Of a stretch of DNA of 64,000 nucleotides, positions 34,680 through 42,556 are shown one piece after another; position 1 is the stretch's first letter; every line of letters begins with the position of its first letter. Both the position numbers and the translations under genes were made by a program. This DNA is from Bog-756 sp963813525. Lineage in GTDB: Bacteria > Actinomycetota > Acidimicrobiia > Acidimicrobiales > RAAP-2. The notes under the pieces are model-generated. The model was given only the letters and a program-made list of their open reading frames with translations, made no database searches and was not told where the DNA came from. The stretch is taken from positions 2,666,001 through 2,730,000 of the forward strand of contig CAWEZI010000005.1 of the NCBI GenBank assembly GCA_963813525.1. The letters are read 5' to 3'.

Positions 34680-35204
34680 ATGGCACGGATGGCGGCTGGC
34701 ATCACTGTCGGCGATGACGAGAGGCTGACCACGGTGGGACTGCTGTTCGAGTCCTCGGCCGGGCTCCGCCGGGTCTTCGAGCGTCGTCTGACCGCCGGGC
34801 GATCGCTGTCCAACCAGGCTTTCGACGTCCTCATCCGCCTGGCCCGCACCGAGGGGACCGAGCTCAGGATGAGCGAGCTGGCTGCCCAGACCTCACTCAG
34901 CCCGAGCGGCTTGACCCGATCGATCGACCGGCTGCAGGAACAGGGCCTGGTGATACGCCGGGTATGCCCGGAAGACCGGCGCGGCGCCTTCGCCGTACTC
35001 ACCCCCGAAGGTCGGGAGCTGATGGACGGAGCCATCCCCGACCACATAGCCCACGTCAACGAGGTGCTGAGCAGCGTCTTCACCCCGCAAGAGGAGGAAA
35101 CCCTGGCCGGGCTCCTCCGCACCCTCCGCGATCATCTGATGACTCTCAACTCCGGCTTTGAATGCCAGGAGGAACCCGGCGGCGGGCTCTGCTCAGAGGA
35201 GTGA
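34680..35204 (+). CDS. MarR-family transcriptional regulator
   Basis: A 174-residue winged-helix regulator. The recognition region is MSELAAQTSLSPSGLTRSID and the wing is RRVCPEDRRGAFAVLTPEG, both typical MarR; flanking helices would form the dimer and ligand pocket. The N-terminal ERRLTAGRSLSNQAFDVLIRL matches the family. It is divergent from yceI and likely autoregulated through the inverted repeat between them. The inducer is unknown; many homologues respond to phenolics or oxidants. Confidence 0.92.
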   Translation: MARMAAGITVGDDERLTTVGLLFESSAGLRRVFERRLTAGRSLSNQAFDVLIRLARTEGTELRMSELAAQTSLSPSGLTRSIDRLQEQGLVIRRVCPEDRRGAFAVLTPEGRELMDGAIPDHIAHVNEVLSSVFTPQEEETLAGLLRTLRDHLMTLNSGFECQEEPGGGLCSEE

Positions 35205-35210
35205 CCTCCG

Positions 35211-35235
35211 GCTCCACCGGCCCGCCGGGTGGAGC
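35211..35235. terminator. Hairpin between convergent marR and htpX-like genes
   Basis: GCTCCACC, a 9-b loop and GGTGGAGC form an 8-bp stem in the 39-b gap between the two stop codons. It could stop transcription from both sides; no T tract is present. Confidence 0.5.
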
Positions 35236-35243
35236 AGTCGGGG

Positions 35244-36476
35244 TCAGCGCAAAGCGAGGGCGGCGGCGCGAACGGCGGTGTGGTCGAGATTGCCCACCTC
35301 GGACTCCCCGGACGCGGCCCCGGCCATGGGGTCGACCCACAACCAACGGGTGAGGGCCGCCACCCGTCCCCGCCCCGGGGGCCACGCCCCGGGGGACGAC
35401 TGCTGGTTCATGACGGCCAGCGCCGCACCTATGCCCGGGGGATAGCGCACCACGCCGGCCGCCCTCTGGTCGGCTGAGAATTCGCGGCCGCGTCCGACCA
35501 GGGAGTGGACCCGCTCCTGCCCCCGGGCCGCTCCGGCGACGATGGCCCACGGGGCCATCACCACCACGGCCAGCGCCGCCACCCGGGTGTCGTAGCGCTT
35601 TATGTGGACCAACTCGTGGGCCAGGACCCCCTCCAACTCGACCAGCGTGAGGAACTGGTCGAGGCTCGAAGTCACCACCAAAGTGGCGGTGGACGGTTGG
35701 CGGCCGACGGTCATGGCATTGGGGATCGGACTGTCCACCACGAAGACCGCCGGCCGGGGCAGGCCCATGGTGGCGCACAGGCCATCGACCAGGTTGTGGA
35801 GCCGGGGGTGCTCCCACTCCTCGCCGGGGTGCCCGCCCACCGAGCGCACAACCATGGAAGGGGCGAACCGCCACAGCCAGGCCGAAACGGCGACGGCGAT
35901 GACCACCAGAGCAGCCACGCCCTCCAACGGGAGGCCGAGGGCGGTGAGCACGATGCCGACGATGACACCGACCACCACCCCAGGGGCGGCGCACAAAAGG
36001 CCGGCTCGACGACGATTGTCACGCACAGCTGACGCTTCGTCACTGTTCTCACCGGACCGTTCGACCGGCAGGACCACAGGGACAGGTTTGGGGAGACGAT
36101 CATCCGAACCGGTTGCCGGTCGGGACGACGGACGGCTTCCACCACCGCTTCGGGACCCGCTCCCGCCGGAGCGAGAGCCTCCCCCGCCACCGCGGCCGGA
36201 CCCACCGCTGCGTCCCCGCCCCTGGCCACCGGGCGAGCTGCCCGCCGTCGGGGAGCGATTCGAGGAACCGCCCGCTCCTCCCCCCGATCGGTTCCCGCCG
36301 GCGGTGCTCCGGTTGCGATTCCGATTGCGCTTCCGCTTGGCGCCCGACCCGCCCGCCGAACCGGTCGGGCGGGATGAGCCCTGGCCCCCCGAGCCCTTCG
36401 AGGGGCCCGGGCTGCCCGAGCCGTCAGAACGCCCCGGTGGACGGCCAGGCGTGAACGGAGGGGGGGAATCACTCAT
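35244..36476 (-). CDS. M48-family (HtpX-like) membrane metalloprotease with long disordered N-terminus
   Basis: A 410-residue protein. Residues 1-115 are Gly/Ser/Arg/Pro-rich low complexity, including a KRKRNRNRNRS block. Two hydrophobic segments follow (GVVVGVIVGIVLTALG and VAALVVIAVAVSAWLW), then an M48 peptidase domain with the zinc motif AHELVHIKR (His287, Glu288, His291) and the third ligand in GREFSADQRA. M48B enzymes such as HtpX degrade misfolded membrane proteins. ATG 36476 is selected; the upstream frame overlaps the glycosyltransferase. It ends convergently with marR. Confidence 0.82.
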   Translation of the reverse strand: MSDSPPPFTPGRPPGRSDGSGSPGPSKGSGGQGSSRPTGSAGGSGAKRKRNRNRNRSTAGGNRSGGGAGGSSNRSPTAGSSPGGQGRGRSGGSGRGGGGGSRSGGSGSRSGGGSRPSSRPATGSDDRLPKPVPVVLPVERSGENSDEASAVRDNRRRAGLLCAAPGVVVGVIVGIVLTALGLPLEGVAALVVIAVAVSAWLWRFAPSMVVRSVGGHPGEEWEHPRLHNLVDGLCATMGLPRPAVFVVDSPIPNAMTVGRQPSTATLVVTSSLDQFLTLVELEGVLAHELVHIKRYDTRVAALAVVVMAPWAIVAGAARGQERVHSLVGRGREFSADQRAAGVVRYPPGIGAALAVMNQQSSPGAWPPGRGRVAALTRWLWVDPMAGAASGESEVGNLDHTAVRAAALALR

Positions 36477-36498
36477 GGTGCGTGCAGTGTACGGCTGC

Positions 36499-37677
36499 TC
36501 ATGGCTGGCGTCCGGCCATCGCCGACCGGTAACGGTCTTCGTACCATCGGGCCAACCGGGGCAGGGAGAACTGCTCGGCCCAGGCCGAGCCGGCCGACAG
36601 CCACGCCGTCTCCGGTCGTTCGCCCGGCGAACCGGGTTGACCGCCGGACGTGAGCTGGCCGGACAGAACGTCTGCCAGTGCGCCGGCCAGGGAGCGCACA
36701 TCGGCGGCCGGCACCAGAACGGCATGACCCCCGGCTGCCTGCCGGTAGCCGTCGATATCGCTGGCCACCACCACCGTCCCGGCCGCCATGGCCTCGAGGA
36801 GCACCATGCCGAAGGATTCTCCTCCCAGCGACGGTGCACAGAGGACGTCGGCCGCTACCAGTCGACGCCTCTTGTCAGCTTCGCTGAGCACGTCCAGCCA
36901 CTGGATATCGGGCGACGGCGGATGACGGCGGCGCAGGGATTCGGTCAGGGGCCCGGATCCGGCGATCCACAGAACAGGGGCATCGGGCCGCTTGCGCAAC
37001 TCCTCGAAGGCATCGAGGAGGAAGCTCAAGCCCTTCCGTTCCTCGTGCCGGCCGAGGAACAGGATGGTCGGTCGGTCGGTCGGCCACGGTTGCGCCGATC
37101 GGTAACCGTCCACATCGACTCCGTTGAAGGCCATGTCGTAGCTGCCGCCCAGAGCACCGGCTGCGGTGGCCCTGGCTGCCTCGGAGACGGCCACCCGCAC
37201 GGCGAACCGGTGGGCCAGCCGGCGGACGACGGGACCGAACAGGGTGTAGAGGCTGCTTGGTCCGCTTCTGTGGAAGGTGGCCACCATGGGGGCCGGGAGC
37301 CGGCTCAGTAGGAGGCCGTAGGCAAGGCCGGGCGTGAACGGTTCGTGCACGTGGATGACATCCGGTTCGATGGCCTTGAGCTTTCGCAGGGCCCGGTCCA
37401 CAGCGATCACCGAGACGCTGACCGGAGCCTGGGAGCCGTTGGCCGACAAAGACACCGACCGGCCGGTGGACACCAGGTCGATGCCGACCTCGAGCCGGTC
37501 CGGGGCATCGGCCCGGTCGTCGATCGGGGCGAACACCGTGACCCGGTGACCGATGTCGGTTAAAACCCGCGCCAGCCCGGCCACCTGGCCCTGGACGCCG
37601 CCGGGACGAGACAGACTGTACGGGCAGACCATGGCGATGTGAACGGTCGAAGATGTCGGCCGCTCGTCGGTGGGCAC
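36499..37677 (-). CDS. pimA: GT4 glycosyltransferase, PimA-like phosphatidylinositol mannosyltransferase
   Basis: A 392-residue GT-B fold GT4 enzyme. The N-terminal half has YSLSRPGGVQGQVAGLARVL and DVIHVHEPFTPGLAYG; the C-terminal half has LFLGRHEERKGL and the nucleotide-sugar Glu motif ESFGMVLLEAMAAG. It probably transfers the first mannose from GDP-Man to phosphatidylinositol on the inner leaflet. The PimA assignment leans on context: pgsA and patA-like genes lie upstream in the mycobacterial order. The in-frame gap to the cyclase gene is only 7 b. Confidence 0.82.
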   Translation of the reverse strand: MPTDERPTSSTVHIAMVCPYSLSRPGGVQGQVAGLARVLTDIGHRVTVFAPIDDRADAPDRLEVGIDLVSTGRSVSLSANGSQAPVSVSVIAVDRALRKLKAIEPDVIHVHEPFTPGLAYGLLLSRLPAPMVATFHRSGPSSLYTLFGPVVRRLAHRFAVRVAVSEAARATAAGALGGSYDMAFNGVDVDGYRSAQPWPTDRPTILFLGRHEERKGLSFLLDAFEELRKRPDAPVLWIAGSGPLTESLRRRHPPSPDIQWLDVLSEADKRRRLVAADVLCAPSLGGESFGMVLLEAMAAGTVVVASDIDGYRQAAGGHAVLVPAADVRSLAGALADVLSGQLTSGGQPGSPGERPETAWLSAGSAWAEQFSLPRLARWYEDRYRSAMAGRQP

Positions 37678-37684
37678 CGAGCAA

Positions 37685-39547
37685 TCAGTCCATCATGGAC
37701 CGACGCTCGCGCCGCCGACTCCATTTGACGCCGTACATGGCATCGTCCGCTCGGCTCAGCAGGCGGGACGGATCGGTGTCGGCATTGTCGGCGAACACAC
37801 CTCCGACGGAGGCCAGAACGGTCAACGTTCGCCCGTCGATCCGGTAGGGACGGGCGAGGGCACTCGAGATGCGATCGGCAATGCGAAGCATCTCTTCCTC
37901 CCCGCTCTCGATGTCGCACACCACGACGAACTCGTCACCGCCCAGCCGGGCCACGGTGTCTGTCGGTCGCACGATGGCCTGCAGACGGCCGGCCACCGCC
38001 ACCAGCATGTCGTCACCCACGTCGTGCCCCAGAACGTCGTTGATCTCCTTGAACTCGTCGAGGTCGAGCAGGTACACGGCCACGCCGCGCTGCCCGGTGG
38101 ATTCGCCGTCGCCGGTCAGGTAACCGGCGATCTCGTCGATCGCCTCCTGGAGCCGTTCAGCCAGGAGTGTCCGGTTGGCCAGTCCGGTCAGGGGGTCGTG
38201 GAGAGCCAACTCGGCCAGCCGCTCTTCGTTGAGCTTCTGCTCGGTGACGTCATGCATGGCCACCACGGCGCCGAGCATCTGCCCGTCGTCATCGACCAAC
38301 GCCTGCCCGTTGACACTGACTTTGCGCCGATCGCCGCTGCCCGACTCGAGCACGATCTCGACGTCGCGCAGCTGCTCGCCGGACATGGCCCTGATCAGGG
38401 GGTTCTCCCGCGGAGCCATGGGCGAGCCGTCCGGTCGCCGCAAGCCGTGGTCACTCGGGATCCGGCCGATGGGTCCGTCCTCCTCCACCAGGCCGTGAAG
38501 ATCACGGGCGGCCGGATTGAACACGGTGATCCGGCCCTCCGCATCGCAGGCGACGATGCCTTCCTCCAGAGTGTCGAGCAGAACCTGCAGAAACCGCTCC
38601 TCGCGGTGGAGCTCGGCCGCCGACGTGCGGAGGGCGGTGACATCACTGAACGAGGCGATGGCCCCGGTGATGGTGCCGTCTCCTCCCCGTAGGGCCTGGG
38701 TCGTCGACCGGATCCATAGTGGGGGCTGACCCTCCCGCCGCACGCCGTGGATGACACCCACCGAACGCCGGCCCCGCCCGAGGGTCAGAAAGACGGAGAG
38801 GTCCCGGTCGTCGGCCGGTTCGCCCTCGGCATCGAGGATCTGGACTCCGTTGGCCCTGGCCTGAGCCAGCAGGTCGTCGATCGGGCGACCGAGGATCCGC
38901 ACCCGGGGCGCTTCGAACATCACCTCGAAGGCCTCGTTGACCTGGATGACGGTGCCGGCCCCGTCGACCAGCATGACGCCGTCGGCCAACGCTTCGATGA
39001 GCGTCGTCTGGCTTGTCGCCGCGTCGCGCACCGACTGCTCGAGCTTCTTCCGGTCGGTGATATCGCGGATGCTGACCACGATTCCACCGACGGGGTCGTC
39101 CAAATGGTTGGCCGCCACCACGTCCAGCTCTATGGCCCGTCCGTCCGCCGTGACCGTGTGCATCTCGAGGGAGACGGACAGGCGACGCCCGGCAACCAGG
39201 TCGTTGAAAAGAGCGCGGACCGGCTCGATGCTGGCACTGTCGAACAGCTCGAAGGCATCGAGCCCGATGGCGCCGCTGGCTTCGTATCCGAACACCCGCT
39301 CGGCCGACGCGCTGACGAACATGAACCGGCCGTCCGAGCCGATGACGGCGACGACATCGAACTCCTGCTCGCCCAATGCGTGGAATTGCGGCTCGCTGGT
39401 GGCACCCACGCCATTGGAACTGGGGAGGCCCGGTTCCGGCTCACTGGGTACCGGGAGTGGCCGGGTCGAGCGGGGTGTGGCCGGCGCCGACGCCAGCGAG
39501 CTGAACTCGGAATCGCCGGTGAGCGGCCGGTTCTCGTATTTTGTCAT
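37685..39547 (-). CDS. Diguanylate cyclase with three PAS domains
   Basis: A 620-residue protein: a Pro/Ser-rich start, three PAS domains (roughly 55-175, 180-310 and 320-440; the first two end with PAC-like IRDITDRKKLEQ and FSDVTALR), then a GGDEF domain. The active-site motif is intact (LGGDEFVVV, GGDEF at 536-540), and an allosteric RxxD inhibition site (RPTD) lies five residues ahead, so it should make cyclic di-GMP with product feedback. There is no membrane helix, so it is cytosolic. ATG 39547 overlaps the patA-like stop (ATGA). Its insertion within a PIM operon is unusual. Confidence 0.9.
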   Translation of the reverse strand: MTKYENRPLTGDSEFSSLASAPATPRSTRPLPVPSEPEPGLPSSNGVGATSEPQFHALGEQEFDVVAVIGSDGRFMFVSASAERVFGYEASGAIGLDAFELFDSASIEPVRALFNDLVAGRRLSVSLEMHTVTADGRAIELDVVAANHLDDPVGGIVVSIRDITDRKKLEQSVRDAATSQTTLIEALADGVMLVDGAGTVIQVNEAFEVMFEAPRVRILGRPIDDLLAQARANGVQILDAEGEPADDRDLSVFLTLGRGRRSVGVIHGVRREGQPPLWIRSTTQALRGGDGTITGAIASFSDVTALRTSAAELHREERFLQVLLDTLEEGIVACDAEGRITVFNPAARDLHGLVEEDGPIGRIPSDHGLRRPDGSPMAPRENPLIRAMSGEQLRDVEIVLESGSGDRRKVSVNGQALVDDDGQMLGAVVAMHDVTEQKLNEERLAELALHDPLTGLANRTLLAERLQEAIDEIAGYLTGDGESTGQRGVAVYLLDLDEFKEINDVLGHDVGDDMLVAVAGRLQAIVRPTDTVARLGGDEFVVVCDIESGEEEMLRIADRISSALARPYRIDGRTLTVLASVGGVFADNADTDPSRLLSRADDAMYGVKWSRRRERRSMMD

Positions 39548-40443
39548 GCTGCCGTCTCGAACCGGTCGGCCAGCCAGAGCGGCTGGAAGACGTGCCACTG
39601 CTCCGGGGCGCGGCGGATGAGACCCTCGAAGCGGGTGGCGATCTCCTGCGTGAGCCGGGCCACATCCTGTCGGAGGGACCCGGTCCGGCTGGTGTCCAGC
39701 GGTGGCTCCACGACGGCACGGTGGTCAGCTCCCGGGCCGCTGTAGACGGCCCCGGTGACCAGGCGTGCGCCACTTCGCAAAGCCAGTGTGGCCGGGCCGG
39801 GCGGCATGGTGGTGGTCTCCCCGAAGAACTCGACCTCGATCCCGTTCCCGCCCACGTCGCGGTCGCTCAAGAGCCCGACCAGCCCTCCGGCCCGGAGCGT
39901 TCCCATGACGGAGCGGCCCGAAGACTCATCCAGGGGGATGATGGTCAGTCCCATGGCCGCCCGTTGCTCCACGAAGAAGTCGAACAGCTCGGGCGGTTCG
40001 ATCCTCTCGGCCACCGAGGTCATGGGCATGCCCTGGGTGGCCAGAAAAGCACCGCCGTACTCCCAACTGCCGACGTGGGGCAGGGCCATGATGACCCCGC
40101 TTCCGGCGGCCAGCCCCTCGGCCAGGTAGCCGAGACCATCGACGAAGGTCCGTTGCTCCACCTCGGTGGCCGATGTCCGGCCCAGCCGGGCCCCTTCCAC
40201 CCAGTAGCGGGCGTAGGCCCGAAAGGACCGTCGCGCCCATTGGTCGAGGATGTCCTGGTCGGTCGTCGTGGCATCCAACACCCGCCGCAGGTTGTTCGAG
40301 ACCATGCGGCGCTGTTCGTCGCGTACGCTGAACAGCACATCCCCCACCGCCCCGGCCACACCCATGGCCACCGGCTCGGGGAGGGCGGCCAGCAGTCGGG
40401 CCAGCGTCGTATAGGTGCGGAAGATCGCCTTTTCTCTGTTCAC
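39544..40443 (-). CDS. PatA-like phosphatidylinositol mannoside acyltransferase
   Basis: A 299-residue LPLAT/HtrB-family acyltransferase. The catalytic H-x4-E is LPHVGSWEYGG (His123, Glu128), with AVxER-type AERIEPPELFDFF downstream. In mycobacteria PatA acylates the 2-mannose of PIM1/PIM2 on the cytosolic face. The identification combines the fold motif with its place between pgsA and pimA-like genes. GTG 40443 has no strong RBS and lies 32 b after pgsA. A generic lauroyl-type acyltransferase is the alternative. Confidence 0.82.
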   Translation of the reverse strand: MNREKAIFRTYTTLARLLAALPEPVAMGVAGAVGDVLFSVRDEQRRMVSNNLRRVLDATTTDQDILDQWARRSFRAYARYWVEGARLGRTSATEVEQRTFVDGLGYLAEGLAAGSGVIMALPHVGSWEYGGAFLATQGMPMTSVAERIEPPELFDFFVEQRAAMGLTIIPLDESSGRSVMGTLRAGGLVGLLSDRDVGGNGIEVEFFGETTTMPPGPATLALRSGARLVTGAVYSGPGADHRAVVEPPLDTSRTGSLRQDVARLTQEIATRFEGLIRRAPEQWHVFQPLWLADRFETAA

Positions 40444-40475
40444 GAGCCCTCGTTCTCGTCCACCGGTCTGGAGGC

Positions 40476-41264
40476 TCAGGTGTGACGACGGCCAGAGCGC
40501 TGTCGACTGGGCTGCCGGGCGTGTCGGGCCCGCCAGGTCCGGCCCGACCGGCTGGCCAGCTCACCCTGGCGCCGTGCCCGCCAACGGGACGGGGAGGACG
40601 ACGCCTTCCGACCTCCGGCCCGGGCTGCGCTGCGGGCGGCGCTGCGGGATCGACGGTGGCGCCGGACGGTGACCAGCGGAACGGGAGCCTCGGCCAGTCG
40701 CCAGACCTTGACGAAACGACTCAATGCGGTGACGGCGGTGAGGGCCAGCATCACCCACAGCACCGGGACCAGGAAGGCCGGCGACAGGAATCCGATACCG
40801 AGCAGGATCATTCTCTCGGCACGCTCCATGAGCCCGCCCCGGGCATCGATGCCCAACGATTCCGCCTTGGCCCGCTGGTAAGAGACGAGTGAGGTGGTGG
40901 CCAGGACGGCGAAGGGAAGAAGAGCCAGATGGCCGGGATGGGTGGAGGCCAGATACCAGGCCACCCCTCCGAGAATGAGCGCATCGGCCACCCGGTCGGT
41001 CACCGAGTCGAAGAACGCACCCCGCACCGATGAGGTGCCCGACGCCTTGGCCACCGGACCGTCCAGCAGATCGTGCATGCCGGTCAGGATGAGAAGAACG
41101 ATGGCCAGATGCAGGTGGCCGGTAGCCACGGCTACGGCCGTGGCCGTGGCCGAAATGAGGCCGGTGGCGGTCAAAAGGTCAGCCGTGACACCCCACTGCT
41201 GCAGCTTCTGGCCGACCGGGCCAGTTCCCCTGTCGATCTTGCCGCGCCAACGCCCGTCAAACAT
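40476..41264 (-). CDS. pgsA: CDP-alcohol phosphatidyltransferase, probable phosphatidylinositol-phosphate synthase
   Basis: A 262-residue integral membrane CDP-alcohol phosphotransferase. The signature is DLLDGPVAKAS, then GAFFDSVTD: it keeps the four Asp residues but has Lys where the family motif DGxxAR has Arg. Hydrophobic helices flank it. The last 60 residues are unusually Arg-rich. By position (HIT, pgsA, patA-like, pimA-like) it should make phosphatidylinositol phosphate from CDP-diacylglycerol and inositol phosphate. GGAGGAA precedes ATG 41264. Confidence 0.85.
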   Translation of the reverse strand: MFDGRWRGKIDRGTGPVGQKLQQWGVTADLLTATGLISATATAVAVATGHLHLAIVLLILTGMHDLLDGPVAKASGTSSVRGAFFDSVTDRVADALILGGVAWYLASTHPGHLALLPFAVLATTSLVSYQRAKAESLGIDARGGLMERAERMILLGIGFLSPAFLVPVLWVMLALTAVTALSRFVKVWRLAEAPVPLVTVRRHRRSRSAARSAARAGGRKASSSPSRWRARRQGELASRSGRTWRARHARQPSRQRSGRRHT

Positions 41265-41414
41265 GCAGGTTCCTCCAGAAAGCCTGCTCTACCCTACCAT
41301 CCGCTCCCTTGAACCAGAGGGTCCCGGATGAGCGATCGGAGGGCCGACGGACCACCGTCGACCGGACGCTCAACCCTACCGGCGAGGTAGGCGCGGGCGC
41401 TGGGTACCCGGGAA

Positions 41415-41867
41415 TCAGAGGACCAGGGGCTTGATCGGGGCCATGATCAGGCCGGGGTCTCCCTTCCAGTCGACCCCGGGCACGTCGATGTAGAGCTCGA
41501 GCTCGTTGCCGTCCGGATCAAGGACATAGAGGCTGTGGGTGACGGTGTGGTCGCTGGCTCCCACGATGGTGACCCCGGCCTGGTGGAGACGGCGCACCAC
41601 CTCACGGAGCTCCTCGTCGGAGTCACCCACTTTCAACCCGATGTGATAGAGCCCCAAGTGCCGTCCCCGGGGCTGAGGGGTGGCGTCCGTGCCCACCTCG
41701 ATGAGGAGGAGCTCGTGGTGGGTCCGTCCCGAGGAGAAGGCGGCCACCGGCATGCCCAGAGTGTTTGGGAAGGCAGGCTCCCACCCCAAGATGTCGCGGT
41801 AGAAGGCGGCCGAACGCTCGACGTCGGCCACATAGAGCACCACATGACCGAGTTCCTTGACCGTCAT
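41415..41867 (-). CDS. VOC-family dioxygenase/glyoxalase-like protein
   Basis: A 150-residue vicinal-oxygen-chelate protein with two beta-alpha-beta-beta-beta modules. Metal-ligand candidates are His in ELGHVVLYV, His in LYHIGLKV and Glu in GNELELYID. The SLYVLDPDGNELELYIDVP ending resembles catechol 2,3-dioxygenase-like and ring-cleavage homologues more than glyoxalase I. Substrate is unknown. GGAGGGCGAG precedes the ATG. It interrupts the HIT-pgsA pair of the PIM operon, with about 145 b of sequence without recognised features on each side, so it may be a separate insertion. Confidence 0.8.
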   Translation of the reverse strand: MTVKELGHVVLYVADVERSAAFYRDILGWEPAFPNTLGMPVAAFSSGRTHHELLLIEVGTDATPQPRGRHLGLYHIGLKVGDSDEELREVVRRLHQAGVTIVGASDHTVTHSLYVLDPDGNELELYIDVPGVDWKGDPGLIMAPIKPLVL

Positions 41868-42010
41868 CTCGCCCTCCGGGCCCCTCGCCTGTCGCCGTTC
41901 ACGTGCTCAGCCTGCTCATGCCCTGGACTCCTCACGTCTTTTGCTGCGACACCGGACGCTGCAACACCGGTCGCCTCGGATCGATTCCTCTCCAACCGGC
42001 CACGTGCGAA

Positions 42011-42556
42011 TCAGTCCGGCCATCGCCGGTGGATCTTCTCCCAGGTGGCACCCAGCGCCTCCGGCAGCACCCGGGTGTCGGCCACGGTGGTCATGAAGTT
42101 GGTGTCCCCCCGCCACCGGGGCACGGCATGCAGATGCAGATGTCGGGGAATGCCGGCACCCGCTGCAGGCCCGAGGTTGGCTCCGATGTTGACGCCTTCC
42201 GCTCCCAGGGCGGCGGTGATGGCCTGCACCCCCCGGCGCAGTGTGGCCCAGAGCTCGGCCGCCTCGTCGTCCTTCAGGTCGTCCAAGGAACCCAGGTGCC
42301 GGATGGGCAGAACCATCAAATGGCCATTGGCGTAGGGATAGGCATTGAGCACTGCGTAAGTGAGGGCACCGCGCCAGAGAACGCCATTGTCGGCCGATGG
42401 GGGGCCACTGGCGGCGATGCGGCAGAAGACGCAATGCGCAGGGTCGTCGGCAGCGCGGTCGGACCGGGACGGGTCGTCGTCGGGTGAGATGTCCGGGGTC
42501 GAGGCCGACGTCACGTAGGCGGTGCGCCACCCGGCCCAGAGGTGGTCGAGACTCAC
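42011..42556 (-). CDS. HIT-family hydrolase, Ap4A phosphorylase type
   Basis: A 181-residue histidine-triad protein. HLHLHAVPR is the HxHxH catalytic motif, CVFCRI the N-terminal Cys pair, and LNAYPYANGHLMVLP the core. The mycobacterial orthologue at this position, between thrS and pgsA1, has Ap4A phosphorylase activity. GTG 42556 overlaps the thrS stop by four bases, so it is coupled to thrS. The first 35 residues are polar and probably disordered. Confidence 0.88.
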   Translation of the reverse strand: MSLDHLWAGWRTAYVTSASTPDISPDDDPSRSDRAADDPAHCVFCRIAASGPPSADNGVLWRGALTYAVLNAYPYANGHLMVLPIRHLGSLDDLKDDEAAELWATLRRGVQAITAALGAEGVNIGANLGPAAGAGIPRHLHLHAVPRWRGDTNFMTTVADTRVLPEALGATWEKIHRRWPD

